DNA of 64,000 nt. It comes from JAPLJU01 sp036725345. Lineage in GTDB: Bacteria; Desulfobacterota; Syntrophia; Syntrophales; UBA2192. Position 1 is the stretch's first letter; each line of letters opens with the position of its first letter. Both the position numbers and the translations under genes were made by a program. This document shows positions 34,346 through 42,552 of the stretch, piece by piece. The stretch covers positions 1 to 64,000 of the forward strand of contig DAIMEJ010000009.1 of NCBI GenBank assembly GCA_036725345.1, given 5' to 3'. The notes beneath the pieces are model-generated. The model was not told the DNA's origin. It worked only from the letters and a program-made list of their open reading frames with translations, and did no database searches.

Positions 34346-34637
34346 CAACAGGCCTCCTGATAAAATGGTAGGAATGACAAGACCTTTGTGATCCTTGCCC
34401 GGGGTTGATGCTGCCGGCATCAGCCCGGCATGGTGGACGCTGAAAACGTGATTTTCCTTTCTTCGATTTTCAAGGGATTTTTGAATGAGGAAACCGCGGT
34501 GATCTGCAATGTCACCTCTTTCAGGCGCCTGGGGAACGGACATCACGCATGACCGGGCGCGAGTGATGAACCGGCTGGAGGGCAAAGACCATTTTCCGTG
34601 CCGCAGGGCTCCGGACAATGGATATTTCTCACTTATA

Positions 34638-34666
34638 TTATTACTAAAAATAACCTCCGTTGTCAA
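34638..34666 (-). promoter_or_regulatory. Probable sigma-70 promoter for the cupin gene
   Basis: On the minus strand, TTGACA (34666-34661), a 17-base spacer and TAATAA (34643-34638). The cupin ATG lies about 290 bases downstream, so a long leader would result. The interval 34346-34784 contains no other recognisable gene. Confidence 0.5.
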
Positions 34667-34784
34667 TTGCCAGAAATCGTTGACACCCCCTTAAAAAGGC
34701 TGAAAATTGAAACGTTTTGATATAAATAATGACCGGGACAAGCTTCGGGGGCCGTTATTCGAAAAAGAGCCTCTTCAAAACGAT

Positions 34785-35004
34785 ATGGCCGTAAAGGCTT
34801 TGCTCAACATCCTGATCTTCAGTGCCGTGACATTCTCGGTTTCCCTGGCGATCGAAAAGCAATACGCCGGCCCTCACAGCCCCCTTTTCCTGCGAACAGC
34901 TGGGACGCCTCCTGCCGGGAGGCTTCCTGTCGGGTATTTTCATCTCGGGGGTCTGCGTTTTCTTCAGGTTGGCGCAGGCCTTTCTCATCAAACTGATGTC
35001 CTGA
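34785..35004 (+). pseudogene. Small membrane protein with a probable frameshift
   Basis: From ATG 34785 one frame gives a membrane segment (ALLNILIFSAVTFSVSLAI); after about 34880 the sensible reading moves by one base to CEQLGRLLPGGFLSGIF and a second membrane segment (SGVCVFFRLAQAFLI), ending TGA 35004. Joined, this would be a two-helix protein of about 70 residues. The ribosome site is weak. It ends 23 bases before the DUF169 gene. Confidence 0.4.
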
Positions 35005-35027
35005 CCGTTACAAGGAGGTAGAAGCCC

Positions 35028-35792
35028 ATGGACCGGGAATTGAAGGACAAGTTCACAAAATTGTGGTGCCGTTTTTTTGACGGAGCCGACCTGCCCCTTG
35101 CCTTCTTCTACAGCAACGATGAAGGAAAGGGGATCCCGTTGAAACGACCCTCCGGTCACCGCTGCGTTGTCGCCGATATCATGAAGGCTCTCAGGGGAAA
35201 AGACGTCCGTCTCGACGCCCGGACCATCGGTTGCGACGGCGGCAGGCGATATTTCGGGTTTGCCGATGCTGTGCGGCCTCACTTCGAATATTTCCTGTCC
35301 TATGGAATCCCCGGTCAGTTGGAGGGCGAGCGCTACAAAAAAACGCCGGAACTGGTGAAATCCATCATGAAGCACCTTCCGCAATTCAGGGCACCGGGGA
35401 AGTACATCGTCTTCAAGCGTTGGGACACTCTCGATTCCGGTGATGACCCGGAAGCGGTTATCTTCTTCGCCCGTCCCGACGTCCTCGCCGGATTATTCAC
35501 GCTCGCGAATTATGATGAAGCCGTTCAGAATGTTGTCTATGCGCCCTTCGGTCCCGGTTGCGGGACCATCGTTTCTTACCCTCATCTGGAAAAAGATTTT
35601 GAGAACCCCAGGGCCGTACTGGGGATGTTTGATGTTTCCGCAAGGCCCTGCGTTCCCCCGGACATGCTCACCTTTTCCGTACCGATGAAAAGGTTCAATC
35701 GGATGGTCGAAAACATGGAGGAGAGTTTCCTCATCACGAGCTCGTGGCGCAAAGTCCTGAAAAGGATCCGTTCGACCCACGGAAGCGTCTGA
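35028..35792 (+). CDS. DUF169 protein
   Basis: 254 residues, start supported by AAGGAGG. The DUF169 pattern is present: RCVVADIMKAL, CDGGRRYFGFAD, YFLSYG, PEAVIFFARPDVLAGLF and FGPGCGTIVSYP. The family is widespread in anaerobes and methanogens with no established function; some members cluster with corrinoid or redox genes. Here it is alone apart from the damaged membrane protein in front, and converges on the DksA-like gene with a long hairpin between. Confidence 0.85.
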   Translation: MDRELKDKFTKLWCRFFDGADLPLAFFYSNDEGKGIPLKRPSGHRCVVADIMKALRGKDVRLDARTIGCDGGRRYFGFADAVRPHFEYFLSYGIPGQLEGERYKKTPELVKSIMKHLPQFRAPGKYIVFKRWDTLDSGDDPEAVIFFARPDVLAGLFTLANYDEAVQNVVYAPFGPGCGTIVSYPHLEKDFENPRAVLGMFDVSARPCVPPDMLTFSVPMKRFNRMVENMEESFLITSSWRKVLKRIRSTHGSV

Positions 35793-35835
35793 GCAAAGGG
35801 GGGAAGCGATGCTTTTGGGGCGGAATCGGGTATGA

Positions 35836-35874
35836 AAGAAACTGGGGTTCCCGACGGGGGAACCCCAGTTTCTT
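35836..35874. terminator. Seventeen-base-pair perfect hairpin between convergent genes
   Basis: Bases 35836-35852 pair perfectly with 35858-35874 across a five-base loop (AAGAAACTGGGGTTCCC and its complement). It sits between the DUF169 stop (35792) and the DksA-like stop (35918), so it likely ends both transcripts, although no U-tract follows on either strand. Confidence 0.6.
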
Positions 35875-35917
35875 CCCGATGAGAGGCCTGAGCCTGAAAG
35901 GCCGGACGTGCGAGGGC

Positions 35918-36310
35918 TTAAGGCGAGCGGCGTTTTTCTCTCGCCTCCTGACAATCGACACAGAGCGTGGCCGTCGGCTTGACCTTCAGACGTTTTTCGG
36001 AAATCTCGCCGTCGCAGTCCGTGCAGACGCCGTAGATCCCCTCCTGGAGGCGCTCCCGCGCCTCCAGGAGCTCCGCGATCTGTCCATCTTCCCTGGCCTT
36101 GAAGAGAAGGTTGAGATTCAACTCCAATTCGGCTGTCGCCTGATCGATGAATTCAACGGGTTTCTCACCTTCGTTTCCCCAGGTCCCACGTCCCGCCTGA
36201 GCGGCTTTCTCAGCCAGTTTCTCCTCAATCAGTCTTTTGAAATATTCCGTCTGTTTGAGATTCAAAAAAGCCCCCGTCGAGGAAGATATGTCGATAATAC
36301 CCGCCGGCAA
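35918..36310 (-). CDS. TraR/DksA-type zinc-finger protein
   Basis: 130 residues in frame. Helical N-terminus, DQATAELELNLNLLFKAREDGQI, then the C4 finger CTDCDGEISEKRL ... CVDCQE of DksA/TraR proteins that bind in the RNA polymerase secondary channel. The coiled-coil tip lacks a clear DxxDxA, so it may not be a full DksA. The frame begins at TTG 36310; TTG 36265 lies behind GGGGG at good spacing. It starts seven bases after the cold-shock gene, so it is cotranscribed with it. Confidence 0.85.
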   Translation of the reverse strand: MPAGIIDISSSTGAFLNLKQTEYFKRLIEEKLAEKAAQAGRGTWGNEGEKPVEFIDQATAELELNLNLLFKAREDGQIAELLEARERLQEGIYGVCTDCDGEISEKRLKVKPTATLCVDCQEAREKRRSP

Positions 36311-36316
36311 AAAGGA

Positions 36317-36517
36317 TTAAAGAGCCTTCACATTCACAGCGGCAGGCCCCTTCTCACCTTCCGAGACATCGAAGCTCACCCGCTGACCTTCTTGCAGGGT
36401 TCTGAACCCCCCGGCCTGTATCGCGCTGAAGTGTACAAAAATGTCGCCCCCTCCATCCTTTTCGATAAACCCATATCCCTTTTTTTCGTTGAACCACTTC
36501 ACTGTACCTTGAGCCAT
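36317..36517 (-). CDS. cspA: Cold-shock protein, CspA family
   Basis: 66 residues. GTVKWFNEKKGYGFI (RNP1 region), DIFVHFSAI (RNP2) and GQRVSFDVSEGEKGPAAVNV form the five-stranded OB fold that binds single-stranded RNA and DNA. AAGGAG precedes the ATG. A near-consensus promoter at 36663-36691 and a leader of about 140 bases with a hairpin give the gene the layout of a cold-regulated csp mRNA. The DksA-like gene follows at once on the same transcript. Confidence 0.95.
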   Translation of the reverse strand: MAQGTVKWFNEKKGYGFIEKDGGGDIFVHFSAIQAGGFRTLQEGQRVSFDVSEGEKGPAAVNVKAL

Positions 36518-36656
36518 ACTGCAAACTCCTTTCGTTGTTCTTTTTCCCCTCTGCTTCAGCCGGGCACCCGTAAAAAAAGTTGCCGTTAAAAAAACAAAAA
36601 AAAGACTTCGTTGAAGTCTTTACCCAAAAAGGGGCTTTATCGAGCTCAGGCTCGAG
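36518..36656 (-). promoter_or_regulatory. Long 5' leader of the cold-shock mRNA with hairpin
   Basis: About 140 untranslated bases follow the inferred transcription start. AAAGACTTC (36601-36609) pairs with GAAGTCTTT (36613-36621) across three bases. Long structured leaders of this size regulate cspA translation with temperature in E. coli; that this one does is inference. Confidence 0.45.
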
Positions 36657-36662
36657 GGCGCT

Positions 36663-36691
36663 CATATAGATAAAAATGAAATTATTGTCAA
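36663..36691 (-). promoter_or_regulatory. Sigma-70-type promoter of the cold-shock gene
   Basis: Read on the minus strand: TTGACA at 36691-36686, exactly 17 bases, then TATATG at 36668-36663. The consensus -35 and ideal spacing make this the clearest promoter in the window. Predicted start near 36656. Confidence 0.7.
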
Positions 36692-36787
36692 TACTTTATT
36701 ATTACAGAAAAATATCAGTTGAAACCTGATGTTATCCAAGGGGTTCTTTAATCGATTGCTTGTAATCATGCTAAAGTAAAAGCATAA

Positions 36788-37687
36788 TCATATCGAATTG
36801 TTACGATGATTCCGGACGCCAAGGAAGGTGAGGAGCGCCAGGGCTGACAGGATGAGGATCATCCCCAGCATTTCCGAAGGCGAGGGTCTCTCGCCAAGCT
36901 CGAGCGATGCCGAAACGACGCCGATGACCGGCGTGGCAAGTGTTCCCATGCCGGCCATCCCGGCAGGCAGTTCGCGAAGGGCGAGAAACCAGAGAAGGTG
37001 GGCAATGGCACTCGTGAACACGATATTATAGGCAAGGGCGGCAGTGAAGTAAGGGGTCCATTGAATAGGTGGGGAGGGTACGGAAAAAGCAATGACCGCA
37101 AGGGGGACGGCGCCGAAGAACATCTGCCAGGCCGTCAACGAAACGATGTCCATGGTGCCCCGCCTTCGCATGATCTTCAGCGTGATGGCGCTCCCCGCCC
37201 AGGTGAGCCCCCCGAGAACAGCCATGACCTTGCTCATGGGAGTCCCGGCAGGACGCCAGGGTTCGAGGATAACGGCAAGGCCCGAGAAGGCCATGAGCAC
37301 CGCCAGCCACTGCAAACCGCGGATGCGTTCGGAAAGAATGGGCCAGGCAAGCAGCATGACCCAGAAGGGCATGGTGTAGACCAGGACAGCCGTTTTCCCC
37401 GCGGCGCCGCTCTCCAGTGCCCACGTTGAGAATCCGACGGACCCTGTGGTTGTCAAAAGCCCTAGCAGGAGCGTCATCGGCACGTCCCGGGGACGAAGGT
37501 CCTGCCGCCGGCATAGAAGAAAAAGAAACAGGCACAGAGACCCAAAGACGCTGCGGAGGGCGGAAAAATCGAAGGCCCCGGCGAAATGCAGGGCCTTCTT
37601 GACAATCACCCAGTTGTACCCCCAGATGAGCGCCATGCCCGCAAGCGCCCAGAGGGCGAGCCTTATGGACTGGTTCGTGTCCTTCAC
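36788..37687 (-). CDS. EamA/DMT-family permease
   Basis: 299 residues from GTG 37687; the frame is open further upstream. Ten hydrophobic segments in two EamA repeats, the first containing ALIWGYNWVIVKKAL and the second MAVLGGLTWAGSAITL. Drug/metabolite transporters of this type export amino acids, sugars or metabolites; the substrate is unknown. The start lies 57 bases downstream of the octahaem selenoprotein stop on the same strand, so cotranscription is possible. Confidence 0.88.
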   Translation of the reverse strand: MKDTNQSIRLALWALAGMALIWGYNWVIVKKALHFAGAFDFSALRSVFGSLCLFLFLLCRRQDLRPRDVPMTLLLGLLTTTGSVGFSTWALESGAAGKTAVLVYTMPFWVMLLAWPILSERIRGLQWLAVLMAFSGLAVILEPWRPAGTPMSKVMAVLGGLTWAGSAITLKIMRRRGTMDIVSLTAWQMFFGAVPLAVIAFSVPSPPIQWTPYFTAALAYNIVFTSAIAHLLWFLALRELPAGMAGMGTLATPVIGVVSASLELGERPSPSEMLGMILILSALALLTFLGVRNHRNNSI

Positions 37688-37743
37688 AGCACCGTTATTT
37701 TTACTCTGAACAGGAGATCGAGACAGAGGGGCGAAAGTCCTGT

Positions 37744-39360
37744 TTACCTCTTGCGCTTTCCCTGTGCCTTCCTGAGCTCTTTCTCCTTCTCTTTGACCTC
37801 CGTAAGGCTCCGGCGCATCTCGGCCCACCCGTACCAGAAGGCATAGTCCGGATTGGCGTGGAACGTCCCCATGAAGGTTCTCATCCGGTATTCCGAGAAC
37901 ATCAGGTAGAGGTCCTGCTCGATCGACGTCGGCGCGTCATGAAATGCCAGAAGATCGGGGAATCTGTATGCGTACCCTTTCGGCTGCTTGAGGATCCCGT
38001 CCCTGTAAAGGCCGGCAACGACCCGGATGGCCTCCGCCATCATCCCGTCGGCCTCGCGGATCATCTGATCGCCCTTGTCCAGTTCAGCCCTGGCGAAATT
38101 GCCGGAGTGACACTGCCTACAGGTAGCGAACATCTTGTCGCGCTCCTGCTGCCAGTCCTCCTGCGTCAGTCTCGCCACATCGGCCGCCTTGACCACGTCG
38201 AACCTTGCCGTCGGCTTTCCCTGCGGGTCGAGAACGCCCAGGCCCTGGAGGATCGTCGCCCGGTCGGCCGACCACTTCTTGTCTTCGGGCAGCGGAAGCC
38301 TCACGGCCAGGAATCCCCAGGCGGTGCGCACGGCATGATTCCCGCCCCTCATGTGGCAGGTCTGACATGTCGGGGCAGAGACGGAATCGGGCAGCACGCC
38401 GTTCTGTTTGAGAAGATACCGCACACCGTGTTTCGACGATGAGTACATCTCCCACTGGGGGTGATCGAAGCCCATGTGGCAGGTCTGGCAGGCCTGCGGC
38501 TCCCTTGCTTCCTTGAGCGAGAAGATGTGCCTCGTGTGGCAGGCGTCGCAGGAGGCGTTCCCGAATCCCCTCCCCTGCTTCCGGAGTTCCCGGATCTCCG
38601 CGTCGGTCTTGAGGCCCAGTTTGTGGCATCCGCCGCACCCCTTCATCCCCTCCATCAGGGCCATCGGCTGCCGGTGGGCTGTGGGCATGGCCTTCATGGC
38701 CGCCCAGGCCTTGGCATGCTTGCCCTCCCTGAACTGCCTCGCCGGGGCACCGTGACATTTCGCACAGGTGTCGATTGTGGGGATGAGGGTCTTTTCCGTG
38801 TCCGCTGCCGAATGGTGGGCGTCGCCGTGGCAGACCTGGCAGCTTACCATGCTCACGCTGTGCTTGCTCAGTTTCCAGTCGGAGACGATGTTCGGGGTCA
38901 CCCCGGAGTGGCAGGTGACGCAGTCCCTGACGAGCTTGTCCTTTGCCTCTATCGGGTACTGAGCCGAAACCCATTGACGCCATCCGCCCTTCAGAACATA
39001 AATCTTTGCAAACCCCAGTTCCTTCAATTCCGTCGCCACCCGGGCGCCCGTTTCCTCGCCGGGTCAGGCTCAGTAGAGGACGTAAGTCCTGTTACGGTCC
39101 TGGGTCTTCGCCCAGGACTTCACATCCGCCTCCTTGAGGTGGGAGGCACCGGGGATCTTGGCGTCGCTCGACTCCCACTGCTTTTCCAGACGCACGTCCA
39201 GGATGACCACGTCGGATTTCCCGAGATGGGTTTTAAGCTCCTCCTTGGTCATCCGGGGGATGTTCTCGTATGAAACGGACGGCTGGGAAAAGGTCCGGTC
39301 CCCGAGGAAGAGAACAAAGGCCAGGGACAGACCGATAGCGCAAATGCCTGCCTTTCTCAT
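37744..39360 (-). CDS. Secreted rhodanese-octahaem cytochrome c fusion; probable selenoprotein with Sec-Ala-Sec
   Basis: A single 538-residue frame if two UGA codons (39072-39070 and 39066-39064) encode selenocysteine. Residues 1-25 are a signal peptide (LSLAFVLFLGDRTFSQ). Residues about 35-125 are a rhodanese domain: VVILDVRLEKQWESSDAKIPGA, then YVLY-UGA-Ala-UGA-PGEETGARVATEL and IYVLKGGWRQW. Cysteine homologues read YCxCPxExTSA here, so both UGA codons replace cysteines, the first the catalytic one. Residues 147-418 carry eight CxxCH haem motifs (first CVTCH 147, last CRQCH 414), with MGFDHPQWEMYSSSKHG, resembling the hydroxylamine-oxidoreductase-type octahaem family. AAAGGAGG precedes ATG 39360. 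Split by standard calling into 39070-39360 and 37744-39039. Function is presumed periplasmic electron transfer to or from a sulfur/selenium substrate (inference). Confidence 0.85.
39034..39064 (-). promoter_or_regulatory. Candidate bacterial SECIS element after the two UGA codons
   Basis: Just 3' of the UGAs, CGCC (39046-39043) can pair with GGCG (39037-39034) around the loop CGGGU. The stem begins 17 bases after the second UGA and 23 after the first, within the distance known for bacterial SECIS. An alternative outer stem pairs 39064-39059 with 39043-39038. The fold is a hand estimate. Confidence 0.45.
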
Positions 39361-39443
39361 GGATCCCTCCTTTCAGACAGGACGCCCCGCGGAAGGCCCT
39401 CTCGCGCGAGGGCTCCGGGGAGCGTGTCGCTGCCGAACGCCCC

Positions 39444-39707
39444 TCATCGTTTCACCTTCACCACGATGAAAGGCCAGTGGAGCTCGCAGGGAACCCCCAT
39501 GCGAAGCCAGCCGTTTCGCCGATCCAGTTCCTCGTTCATGAGATCCCTGACCGTGGTCACCGTCCCGTCATGGCGTAACACCTCGGTGTAGACGCTCACC
39601 TCCTCGATGGATTCGATGGGTTCCCCGACTTCTTCGCAGAAGAACATCTCGGCCTCTTCGGCGATGTCCGCGACAACGATGCACCGATTGATGCGGTAGG
39701 CCAGCAT
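39444..39707 (-). CDS. Uncharacterised 87-residue protein upstream of the selenoprotein
   Basis: Starts at ATG 39707 (GAGGGA upstream); ATG 39713 and ATG 39737 are also in frame. Compact alpha/beta-looking sequence: MLAYRINRCIVVADIAEEAEMFFCEE, then SVYTEVLRHDGTVTTVRDLMNEE and ELHWPFIVVKVKR. No signal peptide or membrane segment. I recognise no family. It ends 83 bases before the selenoprotein start on the same strand, so it may share its transcript. Confidence 0.55.
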   Translation of the reverse strand: MLAYRINRCIVVADIAEEAEMFFCEEVGEPIESIEEVSVYTEVLRHDGTVTTVRDLMNEELDRRNGWLRMGVPCELHWPFIVVKVKR

Positions 39708-39873
39708 GGTCATTCCCTCGAGTTTTTCAGCGATCATAACACAGAACCGGGCAGATCGGACAGGGGAAAATCCGGAAAGGCCCCGTGTCGATTTCACCCT
39801 TGAAGTTTTAACCCCTTGTGATAGAGAAATCTCCTCGATCCGTGACGGCCGGCGACACCGGCCCGGAGCAAAA

Positions 39874-40911
39874 ATGAAAAAACCCTGGGAAAAGATCTCA
39901 AAGACGGATTGGTTCGACTGGCAATGGCAGATGAGAAACCGGATCCGGACGCTGTCCCGGCTCGCCCGGCTTATGGACGTACCGCTTCACCGTCTGGCTG
40001 CTTTGCGCCCCGTCGTCGAGAAACACCCCGTGCTCATCACGCCGTATTACTGGTCCCTGATGAAGCAGGGGGAGGGCGATGACCCCCTGAGGCGCCAGTG
40101 CTTCCCCGATGCGAGGGAACTGGAACACCCTCCCGGCGACTCCGACGATCCACTGGGCGAATCGGTTCACTCCCCCCTGCCCGGCCTGCTCCACAGATAC
40201 CCCGATCGCTGTCTGATTCTCGTCACGAACCGCTGTGCAATTCACTGCCGGCACTGCAACCGGAGGCGGCTGTGGAGTCAGCCCGCCTTTTCCCTTTCCC
40301 CGGGGAGGATCCAGGCCCTGGTGAAATACGTCGCATCGGACAGGAACATCCGCGAGGTCATCCTCTCGGGGGGCGATCCCCTGATCCTCCACGACGAGGT
40401 CATCGACCATCTCCTCAAATCCTTCAGATCCGTCCCCCATGTGGAAGTGCTCCGCATCGGGAGCCGCGTTCCCTCGGTGATGCCCATGAGAATCACGGCC
40501 TCCCTCTGCAGGGTTCTCAAGAGGAACCGGCCGCTGTGGGTCATGACGCAGTTCAACCACCCCCGTGAACTGACGTCCGAATCCGCCCGGGCCTGCGAAA
40601 GGATCCTCGAGGCGGGGGTGCCGGTCTCCAACCAATCCGTTCTTCTCCGGGGAATCAATGATTCTTTCGAGACCATGCGAGATCTCGTCCACGGGCTTCA
40701 GCGGATTTCCGTGCGGCCTTATTACCTCTTTCAGTGCGAGCCCGTGAAAGGGACGGCCCACCTCCGGGCGGATGCCTCCCGGGGCATGGACATCTCGGAA
40801 AAACTCTGGGAGACCACGGCAGGCATCTGTCTCCCGCGGTTCGTCATAGACCGGCCGGGGTGTCCGGGCAAGGTCCTCCTGCAACGCATCCACGGGCTTC
40901 CACACGGCTGA
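39874..40911 (+). CDS. epmB: EF-P (R)-beta-lysine 2,3-aminomutase EpmB
   Basis: 345 residues from ATG 39874. Radical SAM protein of the lysine 2,3-aminomutase family: Cys121, Cys125 and Cys128 in NRCAIHCRHCNRR bind the 4Fe-4S/SAM centre; GGDPLILHD and IRPYYL-like RPYYLFQCEPVKGTAH are PLP/substrate elements. Length and lack of a C-terminal extension, plus direct linkage to efp and epmA, identify EpmB rather than catabolic KamA. It isomerises alpha-lysine to (R)-beta-lysine for EF-P. Confidence 0.9.
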   Translation: MKKPWEKISKTDWFDWQWQMRNRIRTLSRLARLMDVPLHRLAALRPVVEKHPVLITPYYWSLMKQGEGDDPLRRQCFPDARELEHPPGDSDDPLGESVHSPLPGLLHRYPDRCLILVTNRCAIHCRHCNRRRLWSQPAFSLSPGRIQALVKYVASDRNIREVILSGGDPLILHDEVIDHLLKSFRSVPHVEVLRIGSRVPSVMPMRITASLCRVLKRNRPLWVMTQFNHPRELTSESARACERILEAGVPVSNQSVLLRGINDSFETMRDLVHGLQRISVRPYYLFQCEPVKGTAHLRADASRGMDISEKLWETTAGICLPRFVIDRPGCPGKVLLQRIHGLPHG

Positions 40912-41028
40912 GGAGACCTCACGAATCTCCTTTTGACTTGTATTTGAGAATGTTATAAAGGCAATCTGCCCCGGGTAGAGGATGTGAACGCCGCCCGGTA
41001 CGGACAAACTCAAGAGAGGTGAATCCCC

Positions 41029-41592
41029 ATGTACACGGCAAGCGATCTGAGAAAGGGCCTGAGAATCATGCTCGATGACGATCCCTACATCGTCGTCGAC
41101 TTCCAGTTTGTCAAGCCGGGCAAAGGCCAGTCCCTCTATCGCTGCAAGCTCCGCAATCTCCTCGTGGGCACCATGGTCGATCGGACCTTCCGGGAGGTGG
41201 ACACCTTCAAGCCCGCCGACACCCAGGAAAAGACGATGCAGTTCCTTTACAGGGAAGGGGACCACTACAACTTCATGGACACGGAGAGCTACGAACAGAT
41301 CCACCTCCTGGAGGAACAGATCGGCGATGCGAAGAACTTCCTCATCGAAAACATGGAGGTCAAGATCCTCCTCTTCCGCGATCGGCCCATCGACATCACG
41401 CTCCCCAACTTCGTGGACCTCGTCGTGGCCGAGGCGCCGCCCTGGATCAAGGGCGACACCGTCTCGGGCAACTACAAGCCCGTCATCCTCGAGACGGGAT
41501 ACAAGGTCAGCGTTCCCCCTTTCATCGAACAGGGTGAAAAGATCCGTATCGACACCCGCAGCGGCGAGTACCTCACCCGCGTCAAGGAATAA
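41029..41592 (+). CDS. efp: Translation elongation factor P
   Basis: 187 residues in three beta domains. The modified lysine is Lys32 in VKPGKGQS at the tip of domain I, the sequence context used by EpmA. The C-terminal GDTVSGNYKPVILETG and IRIDTRSGEYLTRVKE are conserved. Relieves ribosome stalling at polyproline stretches. Lies between epmB and epmA on the same strand, with 117 and 21 bases between them, so the modification set is complete apart from the hydroxylase. Confidence 0.97.
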   Translation: MYTASDLRKGLRIMLDDDPYIVVDFQFVKPGKGQSLYRCKLRNLLVGTMVDRTFREVDTFKPADTQEKTMQFLYREGDHYNFMDTESYEQIHLLEEQIGDAKNFLIENMEVKILLFRDRPIDITLPNFVDLVVAEAPPWIKGDTVSGNYKPVILETGYKVSVPPFIEQGEKIRIDTRSGEYLTRVKE

Positions 41593-41613
41593 CCACCGGG
41601 AATCATCGCACCG

Positions 41614-42537
41614 ATGCGTTCGGACTGGAAATTACCGGGGCGCAAGGGCGCCCTCGAAACCCGCGCCGCCCTGATCCGGGTCCTCCGCGAGTTCTTCTAC
41701 GCCCGTAATTATCTCGAGGTTGAAACGTCGCACCGGATCCCCGCGCCCGTGCCGGAGGCCCACATCGACGCCTTCCCTTCCGGAGACTGGTTTCTCCACA
41801 CCTCCCCCGAGATCTGCATGAAGCGGGTGCTCGCCGCGGGATACCCCCGGCTGTTTCAGATCTGCAGGTGCTTCCGCCGTCACGAACGCGGAGACCGCCA
41901 TCTGCCGGAGTTCACTCTGCTGGAGTGGTACCGGGCGGGAATCGACTACCGGGGCCTGATGGAGGAGTGCGAAGATCTCTTTGTGTTTCTCACCCGGGAA
42001 ATGAGAGGGGAGGCGGCGCTTGCGTACCGCGGGGAGAGAATCGACTTCAAAAAACCCTGGGAGCGCCTCACCGTCCGCGAAGCCTTTGACCGCTTCGCGC
42101 CCGTCCCCATGGAGGCTTCCCTGGAGGAGGACCTCTTCGAAGAGATCCTGGCCCGCGACATCGAGCCGCGTCTGGGCCGGGGAAAACCGACCTTTCTCTA
42201 TGACTACCCCGCGGCGCTCGGGGCCCTCGCAAGGACAAAGAAAGATGACGGAAGATTCGCCGAGCGTTTCGAGATCTATCTCTTCGGACTGGAAATCGCG
42301 AACGGTTTCACGGAACTCACGGACCCCGAAGAACAGCGAAGACGCTTTGAAGGGGACAACCGGAAGCGTGTGTCGGCGGGGAAAGACCCCTTCCCCCTGC
42401 CGGAAAAATTTCTCGAAAGCCTCCGGCATCTGCCGGAATCGGCGGGCATAGCGCTGGGCGTCGACCGGCTGGCCATGATCCTCTGCGACGCGGCGTCCAT
42501 CGACGAGGTCGTCGCCTTCACACCGGAAGAACTGTAG
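41614..42537 (+). CDS. epmA: EF-P--beta-lysine ligase EpmA (GenX/PoxA)
   Basis: 307 residues, a stand-alone class II LysRS catalytic domain lacking the anticodon-binding domain. Motif 2-type FRRHERGDRHLPEFTLLEWYRAG and motif 3 GIALGVDRLAMIL are present; the substrate pocket uses ANGFTEL. Attaches (R)-beta-lysine to EF-P Lys32 with ATP. Follows efp by 21 bases and ends 15 bases from convergent cysS. Confidence 0.94.
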   Translation: MRSDWKLPGRKGALETRAALIRVLREFFYARNYLEVETSHRIPAPVPEAHIDAFPSGDWFLHTSPEICMKRVLAAGYPRLFQICRCFRRHERGDRHLPEFTLLEWYRAGIDYRGLMEECEDLFVFLTREMRGEAALAYRGERIDFKKPWERLTVREAFDRFAPVPMEASLEEDLFEEILARDIEPRLGRGKPTFLYDYPAALGALARTKKDDGRFAERFEIYLFGLEIANGFTELTDPEEQRRRFEGDNRKRVSAGKDPFPLPEKFLESLRHLPESAGIALGVDRLAMILCDAASIDEVVAFTPEEL

Positions 42538-42552
42538 GGAGTGTCGCCCGCT

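Noticed and set aside
39898..41304. 468-residue minus-strand frame
   Set aside because: Antisense of epmB and efp, both of which have intact active-site motifs.
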